This document shows positions 11,501 through 22,066 of a stretch of 64,000 nucleotides of DNA, piece after piece. The translations under genes and the position numbers were made by a program. The first letter of the stretch is position 1. Every line of letters starts with the position of its first letter. Source of the DNA: Skeletonema tropicum (lineage: Eukaryota; Bacillariophyta; Thalassiosirophyceae; Thalassiosirales; Thalassiosiraceae). The stretch is from NCBI GenBank assembly GCA_037178625.1, contig CM074133.1:620001-684000 (forward strand), given 5' to 3'. The notes below the pieces were generated by a model that saw only the letters and a list, made by a program, of their open reading frames with translations, had not been told where the DNA came from and did not search any database.

Positions 11501-12058
11501 TTCGTGTTATCATCGGAAAAGACTGATGTTATATCAAATGATGCTGTATTTGAGTTTTACAAACCTCCACAGATTATATCGGCATATCCCAATAGTGGGC
11601 CATATCATGGGAACACTCCAGTAAAAGTTCACGGCAATTTCTTTCGACCAACTACAGAGTACATGTGCCATTTTGGGGGAACTTCAGTTCAAGGAGAATT
11701 TCTCACAGTTAGCTCGATCGTGTGTCCATCTCCAGAAATGACGAACGTTGGAAACGACGTTGTCGAACTGATGATCACTGACAGGGGAGCCAACTTTACC
11801 CAGGAGAGCTTGTTCTTTTCATACGTGCAACTTCCAACATTGAGAAGCCTTTCGCCAATCCACGTATTCTTCGAGGGAGGTGACTCAATAGCGATAACGG
11901 GGCATGGTTTCAGTTCAACAGAGGAAGTCTGGTGTCGCTTCTCGTCTCCAGTTGCTACTGTTGGTGGATTTGCCAGTGTCATCGAAACGAGAGCGAATTC
12001 TGTGTTAGATGATGAACATGTCGTTTGTACGACTCCATCATATCAACCGAATAGATGA
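8561..12058 (+). CDS. Giant IPT/TIG-repeat surface protein, segment 1 (N-terminus)
   Basis: This is the first of five frame segments that read as one protein. The ATG at 8561 is followed by a hydrophobic signal peptide (about residues 6-28, ISLGLLTTALQNVDA). About 13 tandem IPT/TIG modules of 85-95 residues follow. Each opens with a 'hP..G...GGT.V.I.G..F' phrase, has a central 'CxFG' cysteine strand, and a 'V.C.(T/S)P' strand near its end. These immunoglobulin-like modules are known from plexins, Met and fibrocystin, where they act in extracellular recognition. Residues about 33-200 and 560-725 are closely alike (both start HPSFGDT.GGTPV and share ISHCIFGDQ), so a two-module block was duplicated. 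The frame stops at 12058, but the module in progress resumes one base on at about 12046, after CTTPSYQ, so the stop is a frame break. Ligand and role are unknown. Confidence 0.85.
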   Translation: MLMNSWRIQLLSAAAFISLGLLTTALQNVDAEKLSIFSIHPSFGDTNGGTPVVLSVGNHQIDSISHCIFGDQVVLATKDMSAMTIECTTPPMTNAGSVPVGISRDGEDFSMSMHSFDYTHPALFSALTPAGGPELGGTIVTISGSNFVESSELACYFGEIKVEGRFISSEEIACMTPTIRPGSYDVRISFNGVDIHDPLFQYRAHLQMTAWEAVPLFGVTDGGTEISVYGTNFRWEDNLYCRFGSDSKVHATVVGSNIVKCVTPKWTVATAVELAVVSDNGNVAMLDDKFEFYTPFDLSSFTPSSGFLRGGTTVTVRGEHFSRARGPLRCIFGEISVDSTIDTDSQIHCTSPSSNKVGDVKIAIRHGSDEFKLSSVLFSYINEIRIDNSPAVVALTTSEKVIAVQGSSFQNTTDLACRLIPNNIELDAEFVDDSRVECRLPKGVYPGEYELMVSNNGQDFSSSFLPLLVIDPFRVHTINPSVQSLDLVSKVTIEGSSFLDLVDVACIIDEEYFTQSHFISSTRIECSIPGDIRAGAISVTLALDGMPISIGPPLSLSLVEVTVISMHPSFGDTKGGTPVMLQVNDEAADVISHCIFGDQIVPAVKIESAIQCTTPPMVSAGSVPVGLSVTNGNDFSMSTHAFDFVNPATFSSLTPANGPELGGTIVRIAGSGFVDSPDIACYFGDITSTGRFVRSNEAECVSPILRPGSYDVRLSFNGIDTLRTAKKFLSNYAIDVLSITPSMGSILGGTDVTIIGKSFVPIELLSCRFGDIAVVPATFISSTEICCISPDARNHLQNAAVVDVQVSLNGIDFSSATVQYQFSLPAFVQAIHPAQGSVNGGTEVMVKGENFFPSIFPSCVFGNSSVPAVVHSENELSCISPKFTSNGAVPFSITLNGVDEVIGADDAIKFTFLPAIRAISIEPNSGPSVGGTIVTVEGFDFDNSLNIHCKFGESNSIIATVLSGEKIQCKAPSHPFGIVPFVLSSEKTDVISNDAVFEFYKPPQIISAYPNSGPYHGNTPVKVHGNFFRPTTEYMCHFGGTSVQGEFLTVSSIVCPSPEMTNVGNDVVELMITDRGANFTQESLFFSYVQLPTLRSLSPIHVFFEGGDSIAITGHGFSSTEEVWCRFSSPVATVGGFASVIETRANSVLDDEHVVCTTPSYQPNR

Positions 12059-14240
12059 GCAAGTTGAAATTCTTCTAGCTATCTCTACGAATGGTCACGA
12101 CTGGTCCACAAACAGCCTGTCTATCTTCTACGTTCCTAACTTATCCATCAGTGGAGTGCATCCGTCCCTGGGTACTGTCGATGGAGGGACAATCGTGAGA
12201 GTTTTTGGAACGGGCTATTTCGATGGAGATGACCTTTGGTGTGACTTTGGAGCTGCGGGATCGGTTGCTGCTAAATTGATCTCATACAGCGAAGTCTCTT
12301 GTTTAACACCCAAGACATCAGTACCGAGGAACGTTACTGTATCATTGAATTTCAAGGGCAGCGGTGATTACGTGAGTGCTGGACAGAGCTTCACTTATCA
12401 TCGTCAGCTTTCATTGGTGGACGCGAAACCTTCGAGAGGTTTTGTCGGTGGTGGTACTAAAGTCACAATAACTGGCACTGGATTCATTGATGTGCCGAGT
12501 TTATCGTGTCGCTTTGGAAGTATTATTGTGGATGCCAAATACATTTCCCGTCACATGATCGAATGTCCTTCACCACCCGCAGGTGAGGTGGACAAGGCTG
12601 ACCTGAGCATTTCGCTCAACGGCGTCGACTTTTCTTCCCAGTTCATGAGCTCAGAGATTGTGTTCCATTATGATCCAGACATTGAACTCCACGGTGTTTC
12701 ACCCCAGAACGTGGCAATGATAACATCGACCCAACATGCTATCACACATGCAAAGGATAGATATATTACCTTGTATGGGAAGGGATTCGTCAATACTACC
12801 AGTCTATCCTGCATGTTTGGGAGTGATCAGATAACTAAAGCCACGTTCGTTACTGAGGTTGAAGTGAAATGCTCATTGCCAGAAGCAGGCAATCCAGGAG
12901 AGATTCAAGTCAGGATTTCATTGAATGGAGACGACTTTAGCAAGCAAGTGTCGACTCTCCTTTTTGTTCCCCCTGCAATGGTATCAGACGTGTATCCGTC
13001 AAGAGTGCAAGAAGGATCTGCGATTGATCTCTTGATTTCTGGTGATAATTTTGTAAAGTCTCCTGCGTTGCAATGCTATTTTGGGAGTAGTCACCACTTT
13101 TCGGAGCCCGCTACGTGGTTAAGCGAGTCTTCTTTGATGTGCACCAGCCCACCATTAAATTTGACATACGACGGCTTTGAATTGCTCAGGATTTCGAACA
13201 ATGGTGGACACGACCTGTCGAGCTCATTTCCTCTTGGAGTGACGGCGAGGTCACACTTTCTTTCTATTCGTCCAAACATTGGGTATATTGGGGGAGGGAC
13301 TAGAGTCAGTATCACACTCAGCAATGTACAGTACACTTCAAATCTGAGCTGTCAATTCGGAGAGGCCGTGGTTTCTGCGGAATTGGTTTCTGCTAATAAT
13401 ATAGCTTGTGTTTCACCAAGTAATCACGCAGCGGGAATTGTCACGGTCAAGGTTTTTTCAGACGGGATACATTTGTTAGCCGCAGGATCGTTTGAATACC
13501 TCAGCCCGCCTTCCATAAGTGAGATACACCCCAAGATGGGACTGATAGAAGGCGGATCAGTCATATCAGTTTCTGGCAACAATAATTTAGCTGGCTTGAC
13601 GCATTGTCGCTTCAGCTTTGACGATGGTACTTTGGAAGTAACGCGTGCAATCGATAGCAATGACACCTCTGTCTTATGCCAAGTACCTTCTGTGAAAAAG
13701 CCGGTGGAAGCATTGGTTCAAGTATCGCACAATGAACAAAACTTTGTCGGAGAGGATCTGATTTTCAGCTTTAAGGAAAGGCCTCGAATTTTCTCCGTTG
13801 TTCCTTCATATGGATCAGATACTGGTGGAAAGATGGTCCACATTCTGGGCGCAAATTTTATTGACGGAGCAATGATGGTTCATTTTGGGGACATGATTGT
13901 TCGTGCATCAGTTGTCTCTTCGAATCTGATAAGCTGTACATCCCCAGCGCTGAGACTCGGTCAGACATCTGTGAGCGTTTCAACAAGAGGAATTGATGAC
14001 TCTGTGAGTAATGAGACTCTTCCCTATGAATCCATTCAGCTTCCTCAAATTAGTGGCATTCATCCTAAAGTCGGAATTGTTGGTAGAGATACTCGAGTAA
14101 TCGTCACCACCACGAAGTTATTCAAGTCAGAGAGGCTTTCTTGTCATTTTGGTGACCTGACTGTGGTGGCCGTATCCACATCTCCAAACTCAGTCTCATG
14201 TTCAGCGCCCACTACACATGGTGAAACTATGGTAGATCCT
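12046..14240 (+). CDS. Giant IPT/TIG protein, segment 2
   Basis: This segment continues the protein in the next frame (+1). It opens in the middle of a TIG module (VEILLAISTNGHDWS, the last strand) and carries about eight more modules, with GGT or GGG turns at phrases such as HPSLGTVDGGTIV and KPSRGFVGGGTKV. Two or three modules have lost the Gly-Gly turn (for example SPQNVAMITST). The frame stays open to a stop at 14321, but module homology is lost after TTHGETMV. The cause is visible: the 9-mer tggtagatc occurs at 14230-14238 and again at 14240-14248. Dropping one 10-bp unit would rejoin this segment to the next one in the middle of a strand (...VDLSVSVDG). Confidence 0.8.
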
Positions 14241-14917
14241 GGTAGATCTATCCGTATCTGTAGATGGAGAACGCCATTTGGGTGCTGGAGGAAAGCATAC
14301 CGAATTCACGTTTGTTCCTGAGCCGCGAGTTTTATCTATGTCTCCACACATTGGTTGGACAACTGGTGGAGGTCGAGTCTCGTTTGAAGTTGAAGGGCTT
14401 GCTCCCTTTTCCTCGTCAGCCATTTCATGCCTTTTCGGAGGGTCAAGTGAGCACTTCAATGCTACGGTAGATATCGAGAACAATGTTATCTTTTGTGATG
14501 TGCCCATGTTTGACAGGGATTCCATGTTAGCACGTGCTCCAATCAATTTGGAAGTTAATGATGGTATCAACAGAATTCACATGACTGCAGATAACTACAA
14601 CTATCTCGAGCCAGCCATCGTGACCAAGATTGTTCCCCCAGTCGGTACAATCCGTGGTGGGACCGTGGTCAAAGCAACAGGAATCAACTTTGAAGGAATG
14701 AGTGGTCTCTCTCTTAGTTGTATGTTTGGAAATACTGCCGTCGATGCAAAAATCGAAGATGAGGATGAAATCATTTGTGTAACTCCCGAATGGAGTGGTG
14801 GACCAAAGAATGTTTTTGTTACCATTGGTATTGGGAATAACGCTGAAATGATGCTCGAAAGCAAAGCAAGATTTGAGTACCTCGCTCATCCGTCCATCAT
14901 GACGATTCTACCGCGAT
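14241..14917 (+). CDS. Giant IPT/TIG protein, segment 3
   Basis: This segment holds the end of one TIG module (SVSVDGERH...EFTFVPEP) and two full modules (MSPHIGWTTGGGRV and VPPVGTIRGGTVV, each with a later CxFG strand). It starts a third at HPSIMTILP. Continuity with segment 2 is broken by the 10-bp duplication near 14230. Continuity with segment 4 is broken at about 14915, where the frame changes after ILPRF inside a short T run. The open frame goes on to 15045, but those last 40 residues (WWYSSCHHRAC...) do not resemble the module. I found no GT-AG intron that would explain either change. Confidence 0.75.
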
Positions 14918-17900
14918 TTCGGACACCCAAGTGGTGGTACAGCAGTTGTCATCACAGGGCATGCATTATCTTGGCCGGATGCTTCAAAGCATCTCTCTTG
15001 TCGTTTCGGAGATGCTGCGTTAGTTCCTGCAACAGTTGTGGCTGACGGCTTGCTTTGTATCGCGCCGCCGCTTTGGAGTAACGTGTCAATACAGGAAGTC
15101 TCATTTGACACCAATCTCACCCTTTTCGCTAACCATGGAAACATTCCTCTTGCTTCAAGTGATGAGCTATTCATCTACACAAATGGAATCACAGTGAACT
15201 CACTGAGCACCAACTCTGGACCTTCTACAGGTGGAACTGACATTTCAATATCGATTGATGGGTTCAGGGGACTTCCTGCCGATGAGATCAGGTGTATCTT
15301 TGACGAAATCGAGTCCATCGGCGTTTATTATATTGCGGGGGATGAAGAGTTTGTCAATTGCACAACCCCAGCCGTGAGAGGTGTCAAATCTTCACGGACC
15401 GTCATGTTGCGCCTTGGCTTTGCTGAATCAGATGTCAAATCCAACGGAGAACTCTTCACCTTCTACTCGCCACCGAAAGTGAGCTCAATCTTTCCATCAT
15501 ATGGATTTATGGAGGGAGGAGAGGAGGTACTAATTACAGGGACAAACTTTCGAAATACTACAACTTTGAATTGTTACTTTGGTGACACGCCCTCCCCACA
15601 TATCGAATGGATATCCGACACATCCATTCTTTGTACCTCTCCTCTCATCGAGAATAAGGAGGTTTTGTCTAGAGTGAATGTGACGGTGACAAATAATGGT
15701 GTAGATTTCACGAGCAGAAGTAGCGCGACCGAATATGAGTATACGCATCGCCCTGATGCGTCTTTGGTGTGGCCAGGTGTGATGAATGAGGAGAATCGGA
15801 CATCTATTGTCGTCAAAGGGAAAGGCCTGTCTCGTGTCGAAGCTTGTCTCTTTGGAATCATCAAGTACAGGCACCACACATTCAACGTGACCGATAATAT
15901 TATCCATTGCGACGTCCCACCAGTCGTTTTCGAGAGTCCACCTCAGCTTATACCAATTTTCTTGCAACTTGAGAACGGAGCCTTTGGAACTGGCTTGGAT
16001 ATCCGCTATGAAGCTCCACCTGTGATTACAGAAATGATCAAGGAACCGATTGTTGATACCGTGGAGCCAAGATCAGGGGCATCATCAGGTGGAGGTTGGA
16101 TTCGAGTGACTGGTGAAGGATTTCTTAGTAGGACTGAGCTGGCTTGCAAGTTTGGCGAAACAGTCTCGCATGAGGTTCAATACTTATCATCTGAAGAGGT
16201 CCTTTGCAAGACACCAAAACATTTACCCGGCAAGGTGGAATTCTCTGTCACAAATGGGGGGCATGGAGAGGTAGTTTCGTTTGAGTTCACTTTTCTCTTA
16301 GATGTGTCAATTACGTCGATCTTTCCTTCAAGTGGGTCTGCAGAGGGTGGAACTACCACTTGCATCTATGGATCATTCTCTTCGCTAGTTCGTGCTAATA
16401 CAAAGCCAAAATGCAAGTTCGGAACAGCTGGAGTAGTAGAGGGAGTGCTTGTGGGTCAAAATGAAATCCAATGCATCTCTCCACCGACAGCCATGATCGA
16501 AACAGTCGAATTGAGGTTGAGTATTGACGATGGGCACAATTTCCTATTGAGCTCAAGCTGGTTTACTTACACGCTCGCGAGAAAAGTGGAAGCCTTGACT
16601 CCTTCCTTTGGCTATCGAAGCGGAGGGACGCCGATATTTGTCACAGGGAGAAACTTTCGAAACGAATCTGGATTATCTTGCAAATTTGGTGAAGCTAGTG
16701 TTGCGGCAATATTTATTTCACCTCAAAAGATTTCTTGTGTCCACCCTTTGCAAAAGAATGGGACAGATGATCAGATAATCTTTACATTGAGCTCAGATAG
16801 CGGAGAAAGCAGATCTTGGAAGTTTTTCGAGTATGTAGACGACCCTGTCGTCGCATCGTTTCATCCTATGATTGGAACTAGTCTGGGAGGCGCTGATGTT
16901 GTAGTAAGAGGGTCAGGTTTCCGAAATACAATACAACTATACTGCGTCTTCGCTGATATTCACGTTCGGGCTGTCATGGTTGACAGTTCTACTATGCGTT
17001 GTGAAATCCCACGATATCCTCCTGGAATAGTGAGCTTCCGTGTTGTTGATCAATATGATCGCACAATAGATATTTCGACAGAATTATCTTCGCAATTTGA
17101 GTTTGTACCAGAGCCATCTGTTGAAGCAATCAACATTAATCCGAATGATAATGTGACGCAGGCAGGATTAGTATTCACAAGAGGTTCAAACTTTGGTAGC
17201 TCCGATGAGATGAGTTGTGTCTTTGGAAACTCAGAACAAATGACAGCTACAGTTTTGGCCGAGTCAATTCTAATTTGCGAGACACCACGTGAAGCCATAG
17301 TGAATGTTTCCATTACTCACACTGGCTCGCAGTATTCTTTGCAAAGCTTGCTTCCTGTCGGACAGGATGAATTATCAAATGCTCCAAATGGAACAACCAT
17401 GGGACACAACGTTACTTTATGTGAGCCGGGAACGTTCAAGCCTCGAAGTGATCAGGGTATATGTTTACCTTGCCCCGTTGGCTATCTATGTCCCTTGCGC
17501 GGTATGTCTAAGCCCCTTATTTGTCCAGAGGGTCACATTTGTTCCAAGCTAGGTCTCGTTTCTCCATCATCTCCTTGCGTAGCTGGGCATTACTGCCTTG
17601 AAGGAACGAAGTCGTCGCTCCCAATGGCGCACTCTGAAGTTGAAGCTTGGAATTTGGATGAAGAAAGTGGTGTTCCGACGGCAGCAATGATTCGTGATTT
17701 GTGGGATTATATTCCTCGTGTTTCCCCTGCCACCGGACTACGGAGATTCTTTCATCCACCCGCTGACAGGGAAGTGAAGGCGGGACAGCCTCTGCCTTGC
17801 CCTGTGTCTCATTATTGTAGAAAGGGAGTCAAAACTCACCATCATATTGAAGGGGATTATTCGACACCTCAAATTTGCCTCGAAGGTCATTTTTGTCCAA

Positions 17901-20900
17901 GAGGTAGTATTTCACCGGAGGGGTCTGGTCCTTGTCGTGAAGGTCATTATTGTCCAGATAATTTCGTGTCTCTTTCGTCAGTTGTAATTCCTCTCGCTAT
18001 TCCTTGCGATATCGGCCACTATTGTCCTGGAACAGGCAACACTTATCCCCGGAAATGTTTTCCTGGGTCTTACAGTCCGACCACCGGTCGAAGCACTTGC
18101 ATTTTGTGTGAAGTTGGGCGGCAATGTCCTGATTGGGGGATGAGTGAGCCGGAACTCTGTCGGGCAGGATTCGTTTGCGACATTGAGGGAATTTCTACTC
18201 CAACGAAACTTTGTCCTGGTGGATACGTCTGTGATGAGGGTACATCTACAGAAAAACCGTACACGTCGCAGGGTGTAGGCCCCAAACCATGTCCTGCTGG
18301 GAGCGCTTGTCCCTCGGGAACGGCGCATAATGTTACAAGTAGCTGGCTACCTAGCTTTGAGCTGGGTAGAATTGCCCCTCAGCCTTGCTCGGAGGGATAT
18401 CATTGCCCGCAAAATTCATCTTCAATCATGGGTGCAGGGCAATGTCCTCCAGGCCATTATTGTCCTCCTCAATCGGCAGTACCTATAAAAGTCCCCCCGG
18501 GGACCTTTGCGGGGGAAGAAGGAGGAGCGATTGCTCCTAGTTTGTGTCTTCCTGGTACATTCTCGCCCCAGCCTGGTTCAGTATCTTGCACTCAATGCCC
18601 GGCAGGATATTCATGTTTGACTTACGGCACATACATCCCTCGCATCTGCGAGCCAGGCACTTACAGATCAAAGGAAGACTCACTAATGTGCAAACCCTGT
18701 CTGAAAAGATCTCTTTCTCCGTTCAGCGGGCTGACAGATGTGAGTCTGTGCCTTCCATGTCCTGAAGGACGTGTTTGTGGCTCGAAACATATGTCAGATA
18801 TTGGTCTCTCCCATAGTTGCCCGGAGGGGAATGCATGTGGATATTTGACGGACGGAAGTTCTCAATACAATCACAAGTGCGCTGCTGGCCAGTACTGCGG
18901 TGAAGAGACGACAACATTTGACCAATACAACAAGGGCTGCCTCGCGGGAACATACTGTGAAAGGGGGACAACCGAAACTCTCAGAACAAAAAATGAATGT
19001 AATAGGGGTTATTACTGCTCGATTGGTACGCCAAACCCCGAGCCAATCACTACTCGATGTCCACGACAAACAATATCCCTTCTTGGATCGGAATCAATGA
19101 ATTTGTGCTTCCCAGAAAGTGTGGCTATATGCGACAAAATGCCTCACATTAAGTCGAATCCATTTGATAGGATGTCATACTACCCTGTTGATGAATCGTT
19201 CGAAGATGCAGCTGCTTTTAGAGAGATGGCTGTCGTTCAAAAGGTGGTGCCTTTCAATCCGCAGACATCGAACGTTGAATTGTGGAGAAATGACACTGTT
19301 GAGGTGCTCCGCGCTTGTCCATCTTACATGGTGCAGCCTGGCTGGACTCCAAAGCCATCGTACGGTGTACGTGCCGAAGACACATCAAAAGAGTCGACAA
19401 GAGATTCAATCACTATTGTGGGGCGTAACTTCCGAAAATCACCTTCACTTACCTGCCGCTACAGGACTTGTATCAGTTCTGGCTGGAAAAATGACAAAGG
19501 GATCGAGGGCGTTCTTCCAGAAAGCTGCTTCTCTGCTTCTGCAAGGTCTCATTTCAGTGAGCAAGAGACAACATCCGGTACATTCATCAGTGAAACTCGT
19601 GTTTCGTGTCCTCTACCCAATAACATTGTCCTAGACAACTCGAACCTGGTAAATCAATCAAACGTGGAGGAATTAACCATCCAGTCCCTTTGTGTACGTG
19701 ACAACGACGGGCGGCCTTTCCTCTTGCAAAAATGCTCCGATGTGGAGGTTGCTTCTGGACAGTGCTCACGCGACGAATTAGTGCCAGAATTAGGCTTGGG
19801 AAGGCGGATTCATTCTCTTGTAGTAGCTTGTTCCGACGAGGAAGTCTCACGAGGGCTTTGCGCCAATGTCCCTTCCCCTTCATTGAAACTGAACCCCTGC
19901 TTCACTAGTCAAGTAATTGTCGATGTTAGTAATAATGGCGACAAGTTCTCATCTGATGGCACTTCGATTCCTTACTCATTGGTAGATTCTGACAGGGATG
20001 ACTCATCTGCATTTGAGTTGCCACCGACATATGCTCCTTATTACATCATCGATGAAGACGTACTTGATGCTTTCGAAGCGGAAAATAATGCCATTGATAG
20101 GAAGACCTTGATTTCAAGTTTTGAGAGTGACGAGGAAAATTGTGACCTTATTTCCAGTCACGAGGAGGAACATCGACTTGACAGTGATGGGTGGTTTGAA
20201 GCTGCTTATATGCATCAGTTCCATTTGTCATTTGACTGGAGACTGCTTCCAAAGCATCTTGTTTACGATGAGCACTTTCGGTTGGCAATACATGTCATAC
20301 CTTCACGGTGCAATGAGATAAAATGCAGCGATCCAACACGTAACATTCGGCATGAGGAGAATATACCCTGTCTTCAGCCGGTGCAATTGCCAGAATGGTT
20401 CACAGACGCCTTAATCGACAAGAATCAGTTCATGAACATCACGCTTCTTTCATTGGACGATGCTAGGTTCCGGGTTGAAGTACAGCTAAAGCATGGTTTG
20501 GCACTCCCATTTACTGATTTCTTTGAGCGATCCATGACTGTTATTCGAGAGAGCCCACAGAGAGCCAAAACCGATTTGTCGGCATCGAGGACTCTTTCTC
20601 CACTTATCAGCTGGGAAGAAAGAAGCGTGGAAATGCCCTGGATATTTGGAATACGTTACGATGAAACTTACTCGCAGAGCACTAGTTTACCGATGAATCT
20701 GCCCCCTCGGTGGAAGAGTTTCGAGAGAGGAAGAGTTCTTGTTTCTATGAACACTACACATCAGAACATTGCACCTACAATAAAGGACACCCCTGTTGAC
20801 ACAGAGGAAAGGAAAGACTTTTGGAGCAATCCTTTCCAAACAGAGGCGATTGCAAAGGAGAAAACTGATTTGTACCTTGAGACGTTTCACGGCCTCTCCT

Positions 20901-22066
20901 TTAGCCAGTCAACTGGATCGTACGATTTTGACTTGAACTCCCTCATCCTTCCATACCTTCCATACTTTTCAAACTGTCGAGAATTTGACTCCTATATTCC
21001 GTTGTGGGCGCTAGTTGAAAGTTCATCCGAATGCGAATTGCCAAGAATCTCCTCTCAGTATCCAGATACATGGTGGAGACGTGAAGTGCAGCCACTTCCA
21101 CATCAAGATGATGTCGAAGCTATAGGTCCGTCTGATTTTATATCGTTTTATCCAGTTGCTGATTGGTGCGAGCGTAAGCTTTATTGCAGCTTTGAAGAAT
21201 CTCTATCGTCATCTGATGTGACACCTAGGTGGTTTGAAGCTGAATCAGGAAGTACCCTCTTTTCTATCCTTCGAGATCCCATTGATTTCTATCAGTACAC
21301 CGGAAGAGACGCAGCAACAGTTGGCGTTTACGATGGTGGGGGTCAAAGATTTCTCGACACTGTCACGACTCTTGAGACCTTCATTCCAGCAAAAGTATCG
21401 AGATCTCCTGCATTCAACGTTGTGGGCGATTGTGCAGCCTCGTGCTTTCCACGTCGCGTCACTGTTGACATATCATATTATCAAATTGATGTGCACTCGA
21501 AACGGATCGTCCAAGTGAACATAATTTACGATAAGTTTGACAAAGACGCGACGAACGATGAATACGAGTTGGATGTTAAGTTCTATCCCTTGAACTACCA
21601 GGAACTCGTGACAAAGTTCGCATTTACTCGTGGACTATTTTTGATGCTCTTTTCTTACATTGGAGTTGGGACGGTGATTGTAGCATTGATCTATTGGGCA
21701 GTTCTTCGCTTGACAACGAGTCTAGAGAATCCTCCTCACTTGAGGATTTCGGGGTATTTGTGGCTTACTTTCCCACCAGCTCTAGGGGGACTCTTGCTTG
21801 GTTTGATTCCTATCAGTCTAGTCACAGCAGCTTCGTTTTACCTCGTGAAGGGCTATACATTTGACACAACCAAGTCCGACCCTGATGGAAGGCGGTGGCT
21901 GTTCGCTAACACAAGACTGCAATACAGCGATATTACAATCGATCCAGATCTCTTACATCTGACTCGTCAAGGGAGAACAGGATTGGCATTCTTTACCATG
22001 GCAGTTGCATCACTCTATTTCACCACCAAATGGTTTGTCCCAATGAAGGAGCCGAATGCAGGATGA
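14918..22066 (+). CDS. Giant IPT/TIG protein, segment 4: TIG modules, GCC2/GCC3 block, first membrane spans
   Basis: The frame is open from GHPSGGTAVVITGH at about 14921, well upstream of the first ATG at 15038, and completes the module begun in segment 3. Roughly eight more TIG modules run to about 17300. From about 17420 to 19120 there are repeated Cys-rich modules of the GCC2/GCC3 (ephrin-receptor-like) type, with the rhythm 'C.PG.Y/F......C..CP.G..C'. A further TIG-like phrase (SITIVGRNFRKSPSLTCRY, about 19400) and a long region with scattered Cys follow. Near the end are three hydrophobic spans: LFSYIGVGTVIVALIYW (about 21650), LGGLLLGLIPISLVTAA (about 21790) and FFTMAVASLYF (about 21990). 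The layout is a large ectodomain followed by a polytopic domain. The frame stops at 22066 just before the next segment takes over in the +1 frame. Confidence 0.85.
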   Translation, partial: FGHPSGGTAVVITGHALSWPDASKHLSCRFGDAALVPATVVADGLLCIAPPLWSNVSIQEVSFDTNLTLFANHGNIPLASSDELFIYTNGITVNSLSTNSGPSTGGTDISISIDGFRGLPADEIRCIFDEIESIGVYYIAGDEEFVNCTTPAVRGVKSSRTVMLRLGFAESDVKSNGELFTFYSPPKVSSIFPSYGFMEGGEEVLITGTNFRNTTTLNCYFGDTPSPHIEWISDTSILCTSPLIENKEVLSRVNVTVTNNGVDFTSRSSATEYEYTHRPDASLVWPGVMNEENRTSIVVKGKGLSRVEACLFGIIKYRHHTFNVTDNIIHCDVPPVVFESPPQLIPIFLQLENGAFGTGLDIRYEAPPVITEMIKEPIVDTVEPRSGASSGGGWIRVTGEGFLSRTELACKFGETVSHEVQYLSSEEVLCKTPKHLPGKVEFSVTNGGHGEVVSFEFTFLLDVSITSIFPSSGSAEGGTTTCIYGSFSSLVRANTKPKCKFGTAGVVEGVLVGQNEIQCISPPTAMIETVELRLSIDDGHNFLLSSSWFTYTLARKVEALTPSFGYRSGGTPIFVTGRNFRNESGLSCKFGEASVAAIFISPQKISCVHPLQKNGTDDQIIFTLSSDSGESRSWKFFEYVDDPVVASFHPMIGTSLGGADVVVRGSGFRNTIQLYCVFADIHVRAVMVDSSTMRCEIPRYPPGIVSFRVVDQYDRTIDISTELSSQFEFVPEPSVEAININPNDNVTQAGLVFTRGSNFGSSDEMSCVFGNSEQMTATVLAESILICETPREAIVNVSITHTGSQYSLQSLLPVGQDELSNAPNGTTMGHNVTLCEPGTFKPRSDQGICLPCPVGYLCPLRGMSKPLICPEGHICSKLGLVSPSSPCVAGHYCLEGTKSSLPMAHSEVEAWNLDEESGVPTAAMIRDLWDYIPRVSPATGLRRFFHPPADREVKAGQPLPCPVSHYCRKGVKTHHHIEGDYSTPQICLEGHFCPRGSISPEGSGPCREGHYCPDNFVSLSSVVIPLAIPCDIGHYCPGTGNTYPRKCFPGSYSPTTGRSTCILCEVGRQCPDWGMSEPELCRAGFVCDIEGISTPTKLCPGGYVCDEGTSTEKPYTSQGVGPKPCPAGSACPSGTAHNVTSSWLPSFELGRIAPQPCSEGYHCPQNSSSIMGAGQCPPGHYCPPQSAVPIKVPPGTFAGEEGGAIAPSLCLPGTFSPQPGSVSCTQCPAGYSCLTYGTYIPRICEPGTYRSKEDSLMCKPCLKRSLSPFSGLTDVSLCLPCPEGRVCGSKHMSDIGLSHSCPEGNACGYLTDGSSQYNHKCAAGQYCGEETTTFDQYNKGCLAGTYCERGTTETLRTKNECNRGYYCSIGTPNPEPITTRCPRQTISLLGSESMNLCFPESVAICDKMPHIKSNPFDRMSYYPVDESFEDAAAFREMAVVQKVVPFNPQTSNVELWRNDTVEVLRACPSYMVQPGWTPKPSYGVRAEDTSKESTRDSITIVGRNFRKSPSLTCRYRTCISSGWKNDKGIEGVLPESCFSASARSHFSEQETTSGTFISETRVSCPLPNNIVLDNSNLVNQSNVEELTIQSLCVRDNDGRPFLLQKCSDVEVASGQCSRDELVPELGLGRRIHSLVVACSDEEVSRGLCANVPSPSLKLNPCFTSQVIVDVSNNGDKFSSDGTSIPYSLVDSDRDDSSAFELPPTYAPYYIIDEDVLDAFEAENNAIDRKTLISSFESDEENCDLISSHEEEHRLDSDGWFEAAYMHQFHLSFDWRLLPKHLVYDEHFRLAIHVIPSRCNEIKCSDPTRNIRHEENIPCLQPVQLPEWFTDALIDKNQFMNITLLSLDDARFRVEVQLKHGLALPFTDFFERSMTVIRESPQRAKTDLSASRTLSPLISWEERSVEMPWIFGIRYDETYSQSTSLPMNLPPRWKSFERGRVLVSMNTTHQNIAPTIKDTPVDTEERKDFWSNPFQTEAIAKEKTDLYLETFHGLSFSQSTGSYDFDLNSLILPYLPYFSNCREFDSYIPLWALVESSSECELPRISSQYPDTWWRREVQPLPHQDDVEAIGPSDFISFYPVADWCERKLYCSFEESLSSSDVTPRWFEAESGSTLFSILRDPIDFYQYTGRDAATVGVYDGGGQRFLDTVTTLETFIPAKVSRSPAFNVVGDCAASCFPRRVTVDISYYQIDVHSKRIVQVNIIYDKFDKDATNDEYELDVKFYPLNYQELVTKFAFTRGLFLMLFSYIGVGTVIVALIYWAVLRLTTSLENPPHLRISGYLWLTFPPALGGLLLGLIPISLVTAASFYLVKGYTFDTTKSDPDGRRWLFANTRLQYSDITIDPDLLHLTRQGRTGLAFFTMAVASLYFTTKWFVPMKEPNAG

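Noticed and set aside
12009..12060. A short intron joining IPT segments 1 and 2
   Set aside because: The only GT...AG span nearby would delete the conserved CTTPSYQ strand. A one-base frame change keeps the module whole.
12056..22066. Programmed +1 frameshifting at the TGA stops of the IPT segments
   Set aside because: Module homology shows that the frame changes at about 14235 and 14915 lie 80-130 bases before the stops, and one is a 10-bp duplication. There is no common slippery sequence.
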